Source: Crambe crambe (taxonomy: Eukaryota; Porifera; Demospongiae; Poecilosclerida; Crambeidae). Taken from it: 64,000 nucleotides of DNA. Positions 42,301 to 55,300 of the stretch are shown here, piece by piece. The first letter of the stretch is position 1, and each line of letters begins with the position of its first letter. Made by a program: the position numbers and the translations under genes. The notes under the pieces are model-generated. The model was not told the origin of the DNA, ran no database searches, and was given only the letters and a program-made list of their open reading frames with translations. The stretch covers positions 1,798,001 through 1,862,000 of the forward strand of contig OZ004592.1 of NCBI GenBank assembly GCA_963924555.1. Reading direction: 5' to 3'.

Positions 42301-44161
42301 GTTTAGTTGGCAACCAGACAGCAGTGAGAGAAGCTTCTTCTAGCAATGCAAGATCTAACATGATGATGACATCTGCTGTGGCTGCTGCTGCTGCAAGTGG
42401 AAGAGACACAGAAGTAGGTGTTGTAGCCGATGACTTAAAAACTGGTGCTAATATCAATCATGGAAACGAAGAAAACGTCTTCCCTGATGGTTTTGATCGC
42501 GCAACCAGACACTCCAATCTCAAGAGTCCACCTTTGAGAGAGCGTGATTCAGCAAGTACCAACGCAAGCAAGAGAGTTGAAACTGGTGGTGGATTTCATT
42601 GTCTCCTCTGCTATGATACATGCGAGACAGGAGAGGAGTTAGCGTCCCACTGTTCCTCTGACTTGGAGCACTTGGAGAGGGTGATATTTGATAGCGGTGC
42701 TTCTAAGATATGGAGGTTCCCTCCACCTCCTCCACAGGAACCCAAGACCTCTGTCCCCATCTGCACCAGGTCAGTTATTTATGTGATTTATTCAGGAAGT
42801 GGTATAAGTCATGTGATCAATACTCTGTAGCCCCTACTGTGTAGTGCAAATTAAACTTTTTGTGGTTGCAAACTATGAACCAAATTCCCATGAAAATTTC
42901 ATCAGTTATTGGATTCATAATTATTATAATTCTCGATGCGAACACTTTAGATTGTGTCCATAGATAAGTGTCCCTATTTTGGGGTGTCCTGGTTAGATTT
43001 TGTGTAGTTGTTGATGTGACTTCTCTCTCTCTCTCTCTCCCACTCCACTGTTTAGTTTGAGCTGTGGTGGCGCTCCCTTCTGCACTCGTCCTCACAGCAA
43101 GAAAGAGAAGCTGGAGTGGATTGAGCGATGGAAGCATAGAGAGATACGCAAGAGAGAGGGAAGACTTCGTCTGATCAAATCCTCACCCAGGACTGACATT
43201 CGTAATGAGAAGAATCTTTTGCACATCTCAGAAATCAAGGTTAGTTGAATCACCTGTATAGTGGGAAAATCTTATTCTTCATTCATTGTTTAGGATTTAA
43301 TAACTGCAACAGTCTCTGAACCATACAGAAAGGCAGACAATGTCTGCTGGGATCTCACTATAAAAGGAGAGGTGAGCCTAATAGAGCCACAGTGGTTTAC
43401 CTGGTCTTGATATTTCACTTTCAGAACTGGTTGAGTCTTTTTGGAGTGGCCACTAGTTCCAAATGCTCTTGGGGGCTCAAGATTACACGTATTGAAGAAA
43501 CCACAACCCCATCTCATTCCATCTTCCACCCTCATTCATCGTCTTGGACAGCTCCACTTGTCCATGGACGCAGTGTGAAGCAGTGTCTCCTGCTGGGGAG
43601 TGTGGAGCTGACTGTGAAGGCCATACCTCCGCGCAACAAGGCAGAGGCTGATATTTCCGCTGAGGTTAGGCTGGACTTGGGCCACAAGGAGTACGTTTTT
43701 ATTGAAGTTAAAAGAACAAGTATAAAAGGTGAGGAAGTGATCACATTATGTCATATTATGTTGCTACTTGACCTTCTTCCCCCATAAAGGTGATAATGGA
43801 AGAAATGTTCAAGTGGAAAAGGAGTAAGTTATTGTTATTAGTGTGTCAAGTTTTTGAGTCATTCACGTTTCCACTATACTACTAGTGCTACCATGTTATA
43901 CATTTGTATACTGTGACGACCTTTACCATGTTGCTAATCTGACTGTTTTGTCTGCTCTGCAGTGATTCTTCATGGGACAAATTTGTCCCTCGGCAGCAAT
44001 GGGACCTCTCCACACATAGCTCCAGCTCCTCAGATGATCTGGGGGACCTCAACATTGAAGGGGAGGATCTGACTTTGCAACATGTTCCCATCGAGGATTG
44101 GGGGTACTCCCTCACGGATGACCAGCCCCCAATTAATGGCACTGGAGTGCCATGGAAATAG
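32975..44161 (+). CDS. Large multi-zinc-finger protein, ZC3H7/HELZ-like, about 2066 aa
   Basis: Twenty exons, all in phase: 32975-33010, 33872-34063, 34119-34203, 34903-35052, 35357-35663, 36017-36144, 36368-36535, 36777-36925, 37461-37660, 37865-37950, 38096-39157, 39292-39498, 39678-39920, 40106-40783, 41059-42769, 43056-43239, 43294-43371, 43425-43728, 43790-43823 and 43963-44161. The N-terminus (MPPKKSKTTSSQ) leads into TPR-like helices ending SCIADCERVL. Four tandem ~110-residue modules follow. Each has VCRxC(F/Y), a central VIP...C...PI.P.P, then C-x4-[DN]H-x2-C and W-x2-H[ST]-x-EELV[IV]W, like degenerate CCCH fingers. Long Pro- and Ser-rich linkers separate modules (for example 38150-38700 and 41100-42560). 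Near the C-terminus is a C2H2-like finger (FHCLLCYDTCETGEELASH), a further CCCH-like PFCTRPHSKKEKLEW, and a possible beta domain. Vertebrate ZC3H7A/B combine TPRs with such fingers and bind RNA. No helicase is present, so family naming is tentative. Confidence 0.7.
35071..35115. repeat. G25 homopolymer followed by (AG)n
   Basis: 25 consecutive G then ~10 AG units, starting 18 bases after the donor at 35053 in the ZC3H7-like gene. It is capable of G-quadruplex formation in the nascent RNA. Confidence 0.95.
36331..36360. repeat. C30 homopolymer at a 3' splice site
   Basis: 30 consecutive C followed by ACTTTAG and exon 36368-36535 of the ZC3H7-like gene. It forms the polypyrimidine tract of that intron. 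Confidence 0.95.
37028..37440. repeat. ~410-bp pure-pyrimidine tract (CCCCTCTCC-like)
   Basis: Degenerate repeats of ctccctccttcccctctccc fill the intron before exon 37461-37660 of the ZC3H7-like gene. The long frames on either strand here (Ser/Pro/Leu or Gly/Glu/Arg only) are artefacts of composition. It may form triplex DNA. Confidence 0.95.
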
Positions 44162-44374
44162 CGATGGAAGCTCTTGATATATTTATAGCAGTTAACAGTC
44201 AGTAATACTGATAAAGTACAGAAGAAAAAAATCATTAATAGAACAATAATTATGTGTTAAAAAGATCTTGACTTTGTAAGCCTTTTTAATTTTGCACTGT
44301 GAAATTTAATTTATGCTATTACAGCGCGCGCAGATTATTTTGAACTTTAACCTCCCGGTCCCCACTCATTCATC
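44162..44374. promoter_or_regulatory. Promoter region of PITHD1
   Basis: 213 bases between the stop of the ZC3H7-like gene and the PITHD1 start, with a GCGCGCGCAG motif at 44324-44333, ~42 bases before the ATG. NRF1-like; function inferred. Confidence 0.5.
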
Positions 44375-45362
44375 ATGGCTCACGACCACTGCCATGGAGG
44401 TCATGATCACGACCACGCAGAAGATCCAGCCATTCTCTTTAGGTGAGTTTGCTGATATGACTATACTATGCCTCCACAGTATAAACTATGGCTTAGTTTA
44501 TACCAGAAGATAGATACGGAAAATCTCCAATGTTTGAATGAGGCAGAGGAAGGTTCCGGAAAGGCAGTATTCAAGCCATGGGATGAAAGACTGGATAGAT
44601 CTAAGGTGTGTAATATACTTCTCTGCACAAGTTTGGGACATATTCATAGTATTTTCATGCAGTTTGTTGAAAGTGATGTAGACGAAGAGCTTTTATTTTA
44701 CATACCGTAAGTCCCATGCATGATCTGCTATAATGTGCTAAATTGATCCTCACAAGCCAGTTTTGTAGCTCACAAACTTGCTCAATGGATAGTTTTACAG
44801 GTAGTGTCAAGCTGAAGGGTATCATGTTGATAGGAGGCGAAGATGGGTACCATCCTCGACACATGAAACTGTAAGGAGTTAATATAGGGCCCTGGAAATT
44901 GCACTAATTTAGGGTCTCTCTCTCTCTCTCTCTCCAGCTTCAAGAATCGTCCTCCACTTGGTTTTGATGAGCTACGTGGAGAATCTGATCAGAGTTTTGA
45001 GCTGAGCAGGGACTCGCCTGATGCAGTACAATATCCAGTCAAGTGAGAACTTATAATATACATAAACCAGGAGAAAACAACTGAATTTTCCCCCCTAGAG
45101 TTTCCAAATTCAATGGTGTGACGAGTTTACTCATGTACTTCCCAACAAATTTTGGAGCAGAAACCACAAAAGTGTATTACATTGGTTTGAGGGGGGAATT
45201 TTCACAGGTAAGAAACACTGGTAAAGGGTCGTCACGATCACTATCGTCTTTGGTGTACAGGCACAGAGAGCTGGCATAGTAATAGCTACATATGAAGCAA
45301 GAGCAAATCCAGCAGACCACAAGAGTAGAGAACATAATCCTGTTAGTGATTTTGTCTCATAA
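44375..45362 (+). CDS. PITHD1: PITH domain-containing protein 1
   Basis: Seven exons: 44375-44442, 44497-44605, 44663-44706, 44793-44870, 44938-45042, 45099-45207 and 45261-45362, giving 204 residues (human about 211). The His/Asp-rich start [18 protein letters not shown] is typical of the family. It is followed by the PITH domain: [46 protein letters not shown], then [17 protein letters not shown] and [11 protein letters not shown]. The PITH domain is a beta-sandwich that binds the proteasome in thioredoxin-like relatives; PITHD1 itself has been linked to proteasome and differentiation functions. Exon 5 is preceded by a (TC)n acceptor tract. The 3' end faces MRPL15. Confidence 0.95.
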
Positions 45363-46495
45363 TCATCATTATACAAGTTAAATTTTAATTAGCGGGTACA
45401 TACCCTGTATCATTCCAGATCCCAAGACTTTTACATAAAAGCAATTCAATCTCCCTGAAATGCGCATGCACTAGCATCCTCTTGCCAGCGAATTACTAGG
45501 GGGGAGTAAGCTGCTATATAGTCTCGGTCTTGCTTACAAAAAGTCTTGCCACTGATTTACATGAAACAAGGACATCAGAAAACTAGTAAATGGGGGGAGG
45601 GGAGGGTTAAGCCACTAGTTTGCAGTATGTAAATAGCATGTACTACTATGTACACTGTATCCTAGCTATCTTGCCACTGACACAAGAGATCAGAAAGCTA
45701 ATTACCATTGGTGGGGTTAAGCCACTTGTTTGCACTATGTCAATACTACCATAATGACAAACAGAGAAAAAAAAAAAGACTTGTTATCGAGATGTTATTT
45801 GGATCATTAAAAAACGAATATGTAAACTCTGTACATAATGACAATGAGAAGTGAACAAATTGGACGGTGTCAAACAGGAGTGCCGGTGGCTTGTCGATTC
45901 TCTTCTGCACTCAGCAGCCGCTAAAGAAGAGATATATGTAAAAAATAGATCCATATTTTACTAACTGTGACTGATAATGATGAAAAAATATTAAAAAAAT
46001 ATATAAAGGTGATGAAAAACTTTTGACCTCTGAAAGACTGCTACAGTGATGATTGCATGTACCCCAATGGACAGTGTAGAGGTAATTGCCTGAGCTATTG
46101 TACAATAATAGCGTGTGTAGTCATAGAGCCTCGAGGCACTTTGAAGTCCTTTGGAATTTGTGTATTCCTGTAAGCATAAAGTTGAGGACGCAATTCCCTT
46201 GTGTGTAGCTGAACAGGCTGTAAACAGGACAGTACAAATCTCAAGGCAGACTCTAATTAGTCTGTGTACTACATTACTACCACTACTACTAATACAAGCT
46301 TTGTGAATTATAGAACAAAGTCTGTCGGGTTCAGTGTGTCGCAGATTATGTGTTCATCTCTGATTACTACAATAGGAAGTCATTAGTTGACTGGTACTGT
46401 GAATGTATCGTGAAACATTTTGTTGACTAAAGGTGTGCACCGTTTTAAAAAATAACTCTTGGCCACTGCACTTTCACCTTTCAGGGCTTTGGCTC
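45363..46495. other. Convergent intergenic region, no gene seen
   Basis: AT-rich, with diverged internal similarity between 45540-45620 and 45665-45740 (cttgccactgat...gggttaagccact). One NRF1-like ATGCGCATGCA lies at 45460-45470. No coding frame was supported. Confidence 0.5.
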
Positions 46496-48929
46496 TTAAG
46501 AACAGATGTTCCAACAAGGATGTTTATTCAATATCAAGTACCACATCAAAGGGTAGTGAATTAACAACTGGTCCTTATATATTATATGTAACTGTGGCCA
46601 GAGATGGTAATGTACCTGCTCCATTTCTTCCTTTGTTGGTGAGGGTTCAGAGTAGAGTGTCACCTTCTTCCCAGGGATGTGGACATACCCATCAGGACCG
46701 AGATAAGCTCCCTCTATGCCACCCTCTTTCAGACGTTGCCTTCCTTCCTCTGTCACTGCTAGGTACCCTCTATCAAAACAACAATTGATATGACAAAATC
46801 TTCATGGGAATAGTCTCATGGCTTTGTGATCATAAAAAAAAAGAAGTTGAATATGAAATTTCCTGGCGTCAAATAATGGATGCTTGACTGCACAAAATAT
46901 GAGATAGACATTGATATGTTAAGGAGCTATGCTATTTTAGTAACCTGAGAGCCCTGGAATATATATTATGATCCAAAGTGCGTCACTAGGGGATATAAGG
47001 TGTCTGAAATAATTATGGTTGAAAGTGTCAAATATATACCTTTTAGCAATCAAAAAAATTGACCAATCAGATTGCTTAGCCTGAGGGATCAATTTCTATG
47101 GCATTGCCTGAGAGGCAGAAACCTTCTAAATGTTAAGTGTACCTCAATCAGATCATATGGCATTGCCCAAGAGGCAGTAGAGAAACCTTCAAACTGACCA
47201 ACCTGATACTATTTTATATGCTCTAATATATAATCACCTATTTTTGGGATCCAAGTAGTAAGGCATCAGTTTCTTGTTCGGGAGTGCACGACGGGGAACA
47301 AGCCCCTCTTGGAACTTCCATGGCTTCAGGAGCACCCTGAAGCCGAGTCGATTATAGTGGGCAGTGACGATAGTCCCTCCCTGGTTCTCTATGGCTTCTA
47401 TGGCCTTGGCAGAGGCGCGGCTCACTTCAATGTTCACCTTAGCTTTGAACCACTCGGCTCCCTGGATGCCATCATAATTCATTATCACCTCTCCCAAAGT
47501 AAAATACCACCAAAAAAAAAATTTTTTTTTTAAATATTTTTTTGTGCACTTCATATATTTTCATGGCTCATACTACGTGTATACAAGAGTTCATACAGTC
47601 TAGAATCTGCAGAATTGAAATTCTGAAAGCTATGATACCAACTGTACTACTAGTCAGCCTTTGCAATTAACCCCTTAACCCCCCTTTTCTTTACCTACCA
47701 ACTTACATCTCCCAAGAGTTTGACTCCATCTTTTATTTTACCCACAGCACCCGACCAGTAGAGGGAGTCCATCTTGATGGGCTTGGTAGGGTCCAAACGT
47801 CCCGTGTCGATCATATACTGAAGTCTGTTTAGATTGAGCGGCTCATAGTGGAGCTGGAATCTAAGAGAGAGAGAGAGAGAGATCTTTTATGTCCTTTGTC
47901 AACAACAACAGCCTACTACCACCCTTCTCTGACAACACAGTTACACGTATCATCACATTCTTGAAATAACTACAAAGTTTTTTTCTACAGAATCTTCAAA
48001 AGTGTCTCAATATTCTTGTTTTACACACAGCATTATTGCATGACATTCCCACACGACTATTATGTTTTTTATGGGATGAGTATGTCGGAGTAATGGATGC
48101 CTGGCAGCTGCTCTTGCATTCTTTAGGAAGAAAGAGGCCATAGAGAAATGAACCACATCCCTTATCATAGTAGGCAGCATGGCCTTATTTTTTGGAGACT
48201 AAAATGAGCGTATTAGCTCAGTAGATCCCCTTTAGGAAGGAAATGATGAAATCATAGTATATCTGTGTACAAACCAATTTTTTCCTCTTCGAAAACAGGT
48301 ATCAATTCTTACTATCTGAAAACTTCTCATGCATAACTTTAGGTATCAATCAGACTCTAACACCTTCGGAACTTCCTACATTATTGAGGAACAGAGCTGA
48401 ACAGTGCTCAGTGCTTAGCTAGTATTTTCAATGCGTCCCCTCAAAAAAAAAAAAAAAAAAAGGCAACCTGTTCAATCCATAATAATTATGATCACACCTT
48501 CCTAATAATGATATAAGGGGAAAAAGTATTTTCAGCCAATACCCAGGTGGTTATTGACCAATTAGCAATAAACATCCTACAATCAAGGAAATCAGTAAAT
48601 GCTCTCAACTCACTTATTTTTGAAGCCATGCTTTGGGACTCTGAGATAGAATGGTGTTTGCCCACCCTCAAATCCAACACGAATGGCATGCTTGTTCCTC
48701 TGGCCTTGACCCTTATGACCTCTCCCACACGTTTTGCCCTTTTTAGATCCAGGACCACGGCCAACTCTTAAGGCCTAGCATTTGACTCTATTAAATGCAC
48801 ACCATAACCACATTGTTATTGGTATCAAACCTTTTGTTTTGCTCCTGGTAAATCTTGAATATTATTCAGCTTTACTCTGGGAAGCTTTGCCAAATCCAGT
48901 CCTTTTCTTATCCATGTAGAAGCCGACAT
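46496..48929 (-). CDS. MRPL15: Mitochondrial ribosomal protein L15 (uL15m)
   Basis: Nuclear gene for a large-subunit mitoribosomal protein. Exons: 48929-48831, 48774-48614, 47860-47707, 47488-47238 and 46769 downward. The start [20 protein letters not shown] precedes the uL15 core [38 protein letters not shown] and [19 protein letters not shown]; later come [19 protein letters not shown] and [15 protein letters not shown]. All five exons agree in phase. The C-terminus is uncertain: the frame can run to the stop at 46496 with a non-conserved tail, or splice at GTACAT after KEEMEQ (46616) to an exon I could not place. The acceptor of exon 3 is a (TC)n microsatellite. It shares a divergent promoter with TFAP2. 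Confidence 0.93.
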
Positions 48930-49340
48930 CTTGAAGCAGCTAGGCTGAGCACATGGACAGGAATTTGCTGACTAAGCAGCGCACGCGTATTCCTTAAACA
49001 TATTCATAGTAGCCTGTAGGCCTAATTACAAATTGGCCAATCAGCTTTCGGTATACAGCGCGGTACTCTAGCAACAAGGATCAAAGGAGTTTCCATGTGA
49101 ACGAGAATTATGATAAATGTGGTGTAGTTGACACTTTGAAGTTGGAATTTGCTGGTCAAGAATTGTCGTTAGACGATTTTTTGTTGCCTCAAGGATAGTT
49201 GTGCGAAAGAAAGAAGTGTAAATTATGGAACTTTGTTTCTGCTAAGCTATTCGGAGTGATAATTAATTGTAGTCATCTCAGCTGTTAGCACTCGAACTCG
49301 GAGTAGGTAAGCTAGCTAGCTAGCTTTCTTCACAACAACA
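48930..49340. promoter_or_regulatory. Divergent promoter, MRPL15 / TFAP2
   Basis: 411 bases between the two start codons. An NRF1-like GCGCACGCG sits at 48979-48987, ~50 bases upstream of MRPL15. A tagctagctagctagctttc run lies just before the TFAP2 ATG. Function is inferred from the arrangement. Confidence 0.6.
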
Positions 49341-52300
49341 ATGACCAGTTTACAAGAAAGCAGAAGTCCTCAACTACAGATTCCACGAGGCTCTCCCTCC
49401 AGTACTCTCACGAAATCTCCAGGTCAACTGCCTACCGCTTGCCTCGTTGGAAGCTCCAATTCACCTTCCCCTGCCAGAAAGAGAGTGCATCCTAATTACC
49501 TCAAAATAGATGATGCAGTCCCACCAAATAAGAAACTGCATACTCCAACGGTTAGTTTTACTGCTAGCTAATTTTATTATGTGGTTATATTGAACTGAGT
49601 GAACATGTTCATGTATTGCATGCTGTGGTGCAGGCTGGCATAAGCCGTGGGCTTGGTTGGGTCAGACCGGACCGGGGGGAATCCATTACAGATAGAAGTT
49701 TTATCTTCTTTTAGTTGACATACGATAGATGAGGCATTTGGTTTGTTTATTTTGTACAAGTTAAAGTTTCATAAAGTTTACACATTTTCTTATGTGAGCA
49801 CATGTTTGGCTTTTGTATACAGTTCATTCCAGTTCTCAATTGTGATTAATTTCTCCATCTTAGATCAGTCAATATCAAGAATGATGTCACAATTGTTGCA
49901 GTTGTGATATCTATTTTTGACCGTTATGTGCATCTAGCTGTTGGCATCAATGTTGAATTGAATATTGAACTTTTTTTGATACAGCCAATTGTTGGCATCT
50001 AACAATGCAGAGGGGTTTTTTTTCTATGCCTAATTATTGGTAGCGGAATAATTGAATATTGAACTTTTTTGATACAGCCAATTGTTGGCATCTAACAATG
50101 CAGAGGGGTTTTTTTTCTATGCCTAATTATTTGGTAGCGGAATCCTATAGTTAAGGGATACCATTCTTCATTGGGTCTATAAGGTACTGTGTTACTGTAC
50201 CTTCTCATATAGGACTATAATGCTCGAAATTCAATAGGTCTAGCTGGCTACTTGCCCTGAAGAATTGCCTTGAGCAATAATTACATTTGAGCGACAGGAT
50301 TTATCCTTGTAGGGAGATTGTCCTTTCTTTTAATGACAAAATAGTGCTAGTGTCAGCACTGCAAAAATGTTATAGTGCTTTGAAGTGTTATATCCAAAAA
50401 AGGGCGGCCTTATTATTAGGGGGTTCAGTATCAGCTACTCCCCCTAATATGCAACAATATTGTAGATTGATTTTCTATAACGAGCACCAGAGGGTGGATA
50501 ATTTTATGCCCTGTGGGAGTCAAGCTCAGCCCTTGAGACTAATTGTGCACAATATCAAGCCCTCATATTTGTGTCCTGAATACATATGCAGTTAGCACCA
50601 TGTATGCTCTGTATATTATTATGAATTACATGTATTCCCCTTAGTGATCTAATCAGAAGCCTGTTTACTGTGTAACTCTATCTGCGTGTGATAATCTCTT
50701 TTATGGGTAATTGTAGAAAGAGGAGAAAGAGACGCTGAAAAAGGAAAGGGGAATGCTCTACAAGAGATTAGCAGAGGAAAAGCGGACTCCATATTACCTC
50801 ACTCCCCAGCCGATTTTTCCTATTCCTCTTTCCAACTTGTACTCATTCTTCCAACACCAGCATGCAGTGGCTAGTCCTCCGCAAACCCTTCCTGCCAACC
50901 TCACCTTCTCCCCCTCAGCTCCTGTTGATTTCTCTCAAACCAAACTTGGTCCCAATCTTGTTAGTTGTTCGAGCACTCTGACTACCAATTCACCCGGAAG
51001 TTTAGTAGGGAACACAGCTGGTATATCCGGTTTACCAACCCCTGGGGGGAGTAGCGTTGGAACCCCTCCACGGGCCCCTTTCACCGCCCAGTTCTATCCT
51101 ACCCCTCTTCTCAAGTATCCCTTTTCTCCTCCAACTCCCTCCAGCCTTGGTTTGCGTTCTCCCTGGAGTTTGAGCAACAGGAGTCTCAGTATGAGCAGTT
51201 CCACTACAACTACTGGTCCTCCAAGCAATGGTTCCCAGGTGGGAGATGGTGCCAGTATGCTTCAGTGTTTGACTGGCTCGGATTCCAATGATGGGAAAGC
51301 TAGTGCATTTACAACTGTACCGCCTAGGAAAGAAGCCAACAAAAATGGAGTCGTTTCCAGTTCCAAGGAACAGTCAAGTGACGATGTCGAATCCCAAACT
51401 CACTCTCCTCCTAAGAACGGCATTGCCAAGTCAGACGGCACTACTGTAATAACAGGGATCACCCCAGAGAATTGGACGAGTAATTTAGCAGCCTCTCCTG
51501 GTTCCGCAATCTTCCAAAACAATCCTCATCTGAAATCCTCTCATCTCCCACACTCCGGACTTGTCTCTATCCACTCCCCACTGAGCCTTTCCCAGACTCC
51601 CTACTCCCCTGCCATGCAGGTCTGCTCACCATGCATTGGTTCAGTCTCTTCATGTCCCTCCGTCAGCTCCTCAAGTGGCTGTTCAAGTGCAAGTGAAAAT
51701 CAGGACAATCCACCTTCCAATAGTAGCTTGGCAAATGTGAATTATGTTCTGACTGAATACCATGTTGGACCCCATCGATTAATCAGTGAGAAAGACATGG
51801 ACGATCAAAGTGAAGGAGCTACAAATTCTGGACGAAACACTCCCAGTGATGGAACTGCTGGTGATAGTGCAAGTACAAATATGCTCTTATCAAGTAAGAA
51901 CATCTATTTATTATGGTGCTAAACAGTGACGTGTAGAAGTCTTATTAGTGCCTATTTCCTTTATAGGAGTATATGTATGTAGCTACTGTGCTTATTGGTT
52001 ACTTATGTCATCTTTTCTGTGCTTATGTATGCCGCAGGACGTTTTTTTAAGTCTTGTGAGTATACAGTAGCAATTTGGATGTATTTCCTTGAAAGGAGTG
52101 CTGGATATGTGTTGCAATCAGCGTTATTCTTATATCTGCAGGTGAAGTAGCAGAAAAGCTTACTCCATCTGAGCAGTCTATCTCAATCAGTGGCCATAGG
52201 GACACAAGTGGTGGTTCTGTGCCTGGTAGTAGCCACCTTCCACTCCCCAACCTGACCAAGAGCAAATCACGCTCCAAAAACTCCAGAACAAAACCTAATT

Positions 52301-55300
52301 CACCTTATCCCTTCTCTGTGGAATCCATGAGTTCAGGTTGTCAACCTTCACCCATGAACAGCCAGGTAAGTGGCAGCATTATTTTTATTTATTTTTTTAT
52401 TTATGTGGTCTGAATACCTTATTCAGTTTTGGGATGATAGAATTTTTTCCCCCAGATGTTGTAGAGTGTGGTATTCAGGGAGCAACCCATAAGGAGGAAT
52501 GGGTGGGACAATCTAATGGACAGCCTCCAGTATACAAGCTTAGATAGAGTCATGGGCTTAATATGCACATGGAGTCCAGCTAGAAATACTGGTTCTATTA
52601 TCAGGTGGTCACATCATTGCATTCATCATTAGTCACAAACCGTCAGATTTTAAAGGTGCCTTTCTGGTGTTCAAATCCTCGATGTTTATTTTTCTGTATC
52701 TTGTCAGGATGATGATGATTGTAACCTCATGCATGATATAGAATTCAGTGTCCTCAGAGGTGGGAATCTTGATCATAGTTTACTGCTATTTTTAATCCCC
52801 TGATTTAAGTTTATAATTTATCAGCAGTAGAAATATTATACACAAATACCCACTATAGTTGTTTGTGGTACATTATAGAGTGAGTTGTTTTTTTTTTACG
52901 ACTCTGTGCAAACTGTAAAGCATTCTTTTGAAGAGTTGTTTTTAAGATGCATTATTCAACAATTCCCTTACAAGGATCTTAAAATAAACGAATTGTTCCA
53001 TCTTTTATGAAAGTGGTATCAGAGTTTGAAACCTTGTATTCGAACACATAATATCGGTCCTTTTTCCCTCTATCTATCCTGAAAAGAGTGAAAGACAAAT
53101 TGTGTACTTGCATAGAAGCAGCACAAGGAGTGAAAACAAGGGCTAGGGTAATGGGCTATGAAGTTGTACCAATGCTTCGTGGCTGTTCTAATTTTCTTTT
53201 CATGTGTGTGTTGGTTACTACCGGTGTTCATAGAGACATGGTTATCTCTAGCTCTAGTTGTAACAGATGTAAGAGAGTTGACTTGGCACTTCAAACTACT
53301 TGATTGGAGCCTTATAAAAACTGCCATCAGAACCAGGAGTCGAGGGAAAGTTATAGACTAGCTCTACGAAGACATGTCAATTTTTTTAGTACAAGGATAT
53401 GAAAATTTTGTTGAAAGTGAAAAAACACAATTGGGTGATGAGTACTAAGTGTAAATTCCTGTTTGCTATTGTCTTTTTCACTGAATGTGTGGCTTTACAC
53501 TCAAAAGTACTTCCCTTCTGATAGAAATGGTGATAGTGGTTTTAAACAGCAACCACTATTGTTCTGATATCACTTGTACAGCATGCTATGCACTGTGCCC
53601 TGGTAATCCACAAACGACCTTGATCCATTCATGATACGAAGGCTGCACTTACAGCAAGCTATGCACTCTGCCCTGATCCATTCACGATCTGAAGGCTGCA
53701 CTTACTTACACTGTGTGTACCTTATCCCTTACAAGTGCTTTTACAACCACTCATTCAGTATTGAAGAGAAAGTCTAAAAAAAAAAGCATCTGTAGGATTT
53801 TTGATTGGCATCAAATCATACCACCTAGGCTATTCATAGGGTACATCCAATGACTATGAATAGTGGTTGTAATTGGATACGCCTAGCTGCCAATAAGCCT
53901 TCTGGCTACTTCTCTGGTTCATACCACTCGTGAATTTTTATTATTATTATTATTTAACCACTGCCAGATAGTTCTATTAGCAAAGCAGCATATCTATCGT
54001 GCCTAATTTATATATATACTAAGTAGGCTCAACCAGAATGTGTTGACATTATAGGATGGCTATCATGCCTATGGGGTATTGTGTATTCTTATGTACACCA
54101 TCACTTATGTGATTTCCCTTTGATCTTTGCCTGCGTATAATGTGGCCATTAAGTTTGTAATCTGATAACCCTTTATTGGATCATTGGTACAGTAAGAAGT
54201 AGGTCCACTTAAAGTAGAGTTAATGTCTTTCCCCCCGTGATTGAATTAATGGTGTATTAATAATATAATTCATCATTGAATTAGTGGTGGTGTTGAAAAA
54301 AAGCATGTTCCCAACCAGCTGTCAAAGCCGACACTATTTGTTTTCCATTGTATTTCCATCGTATTTCCTGCTATCTTAAGTCTTTGATCTTGATCATTTT
54401 TTTCTCTTATAAGTAACATTGTGTGTATTGATGATTGTGTGGAATGAAAATCATCCACCCACAATATCTCACTTGAAAATGATAGCGACTATACTCAGCA
54501 TATTGGATTGTGACAGTGCAGGCCAAGTGCTAAAAACACAAGGGCATGATAAAAGTATACAAACTGGTATTATGACTGATTAATTCTACAAGTTTCTGGG
54601 AATGGCTTGTATAGATTTTTTGGAGGAATTGAAACTATATACTCTTTTGAAGTGCTTATAAGTACTCTAAACGTTGGTGTATCCCTTACGGGCCTTGTAG
54701 ATGTAGCAAAAACATCAGATCAAAGCATTGCAGAATCCTTAGGCCATTATTTGTGCCAGTAGATCTTCGCTTTGATACTTTTGTGTGTGTTATTTTTGCT
54801 GCAGGGGTATGTTTCAGGTTGTCACATGGCTACGGACCGACCGAGTTCAGGTGTTTCTAGCATGTCTTCAAGCCTCTCAAGCCGAGGTGCGTGGGTGTGT
54901 GGGTGAGAGAGAGAGATCAATAATTGACACTAATTTAACTAATTGCGATAAGTGATACAATTGATTGGCATGTAATTTCAGTAATGAGCTTTCAAACTGT
55001 ATACTTCTCATGTGTGTTAAACTCTAGATTCCACCCCTGAGCCTGATGACTTGAAGCACGACCCCCACCACCCTCCTCAGGGATCCGATGTGTTCTGCCT
55101 AGTTCCAGGTCGCCTCTCGCTACTCAGCTCCACCCAAAAGTATAGGGTCACAGTGGATGAAGTGAGACGACGTCTCTCTCATCCTGAATGCCTGAATGCC
55201 TCTGTGCTTGGTGGCATTCTACGAAGGTAGGTTTCCTTTTTATCATTTTTTGACCCTTAGTTTCCTCACCCCATACTAAAACCCCCCAAGACCACATTTC

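Noticed and set aside
53070-53361. Overlapping frames inside TFAP2 intron 4 as an extra exon or nested gene
   Set aside because: No AP-2-like sequence, no in-phase splice borders and no protein family resemblance.
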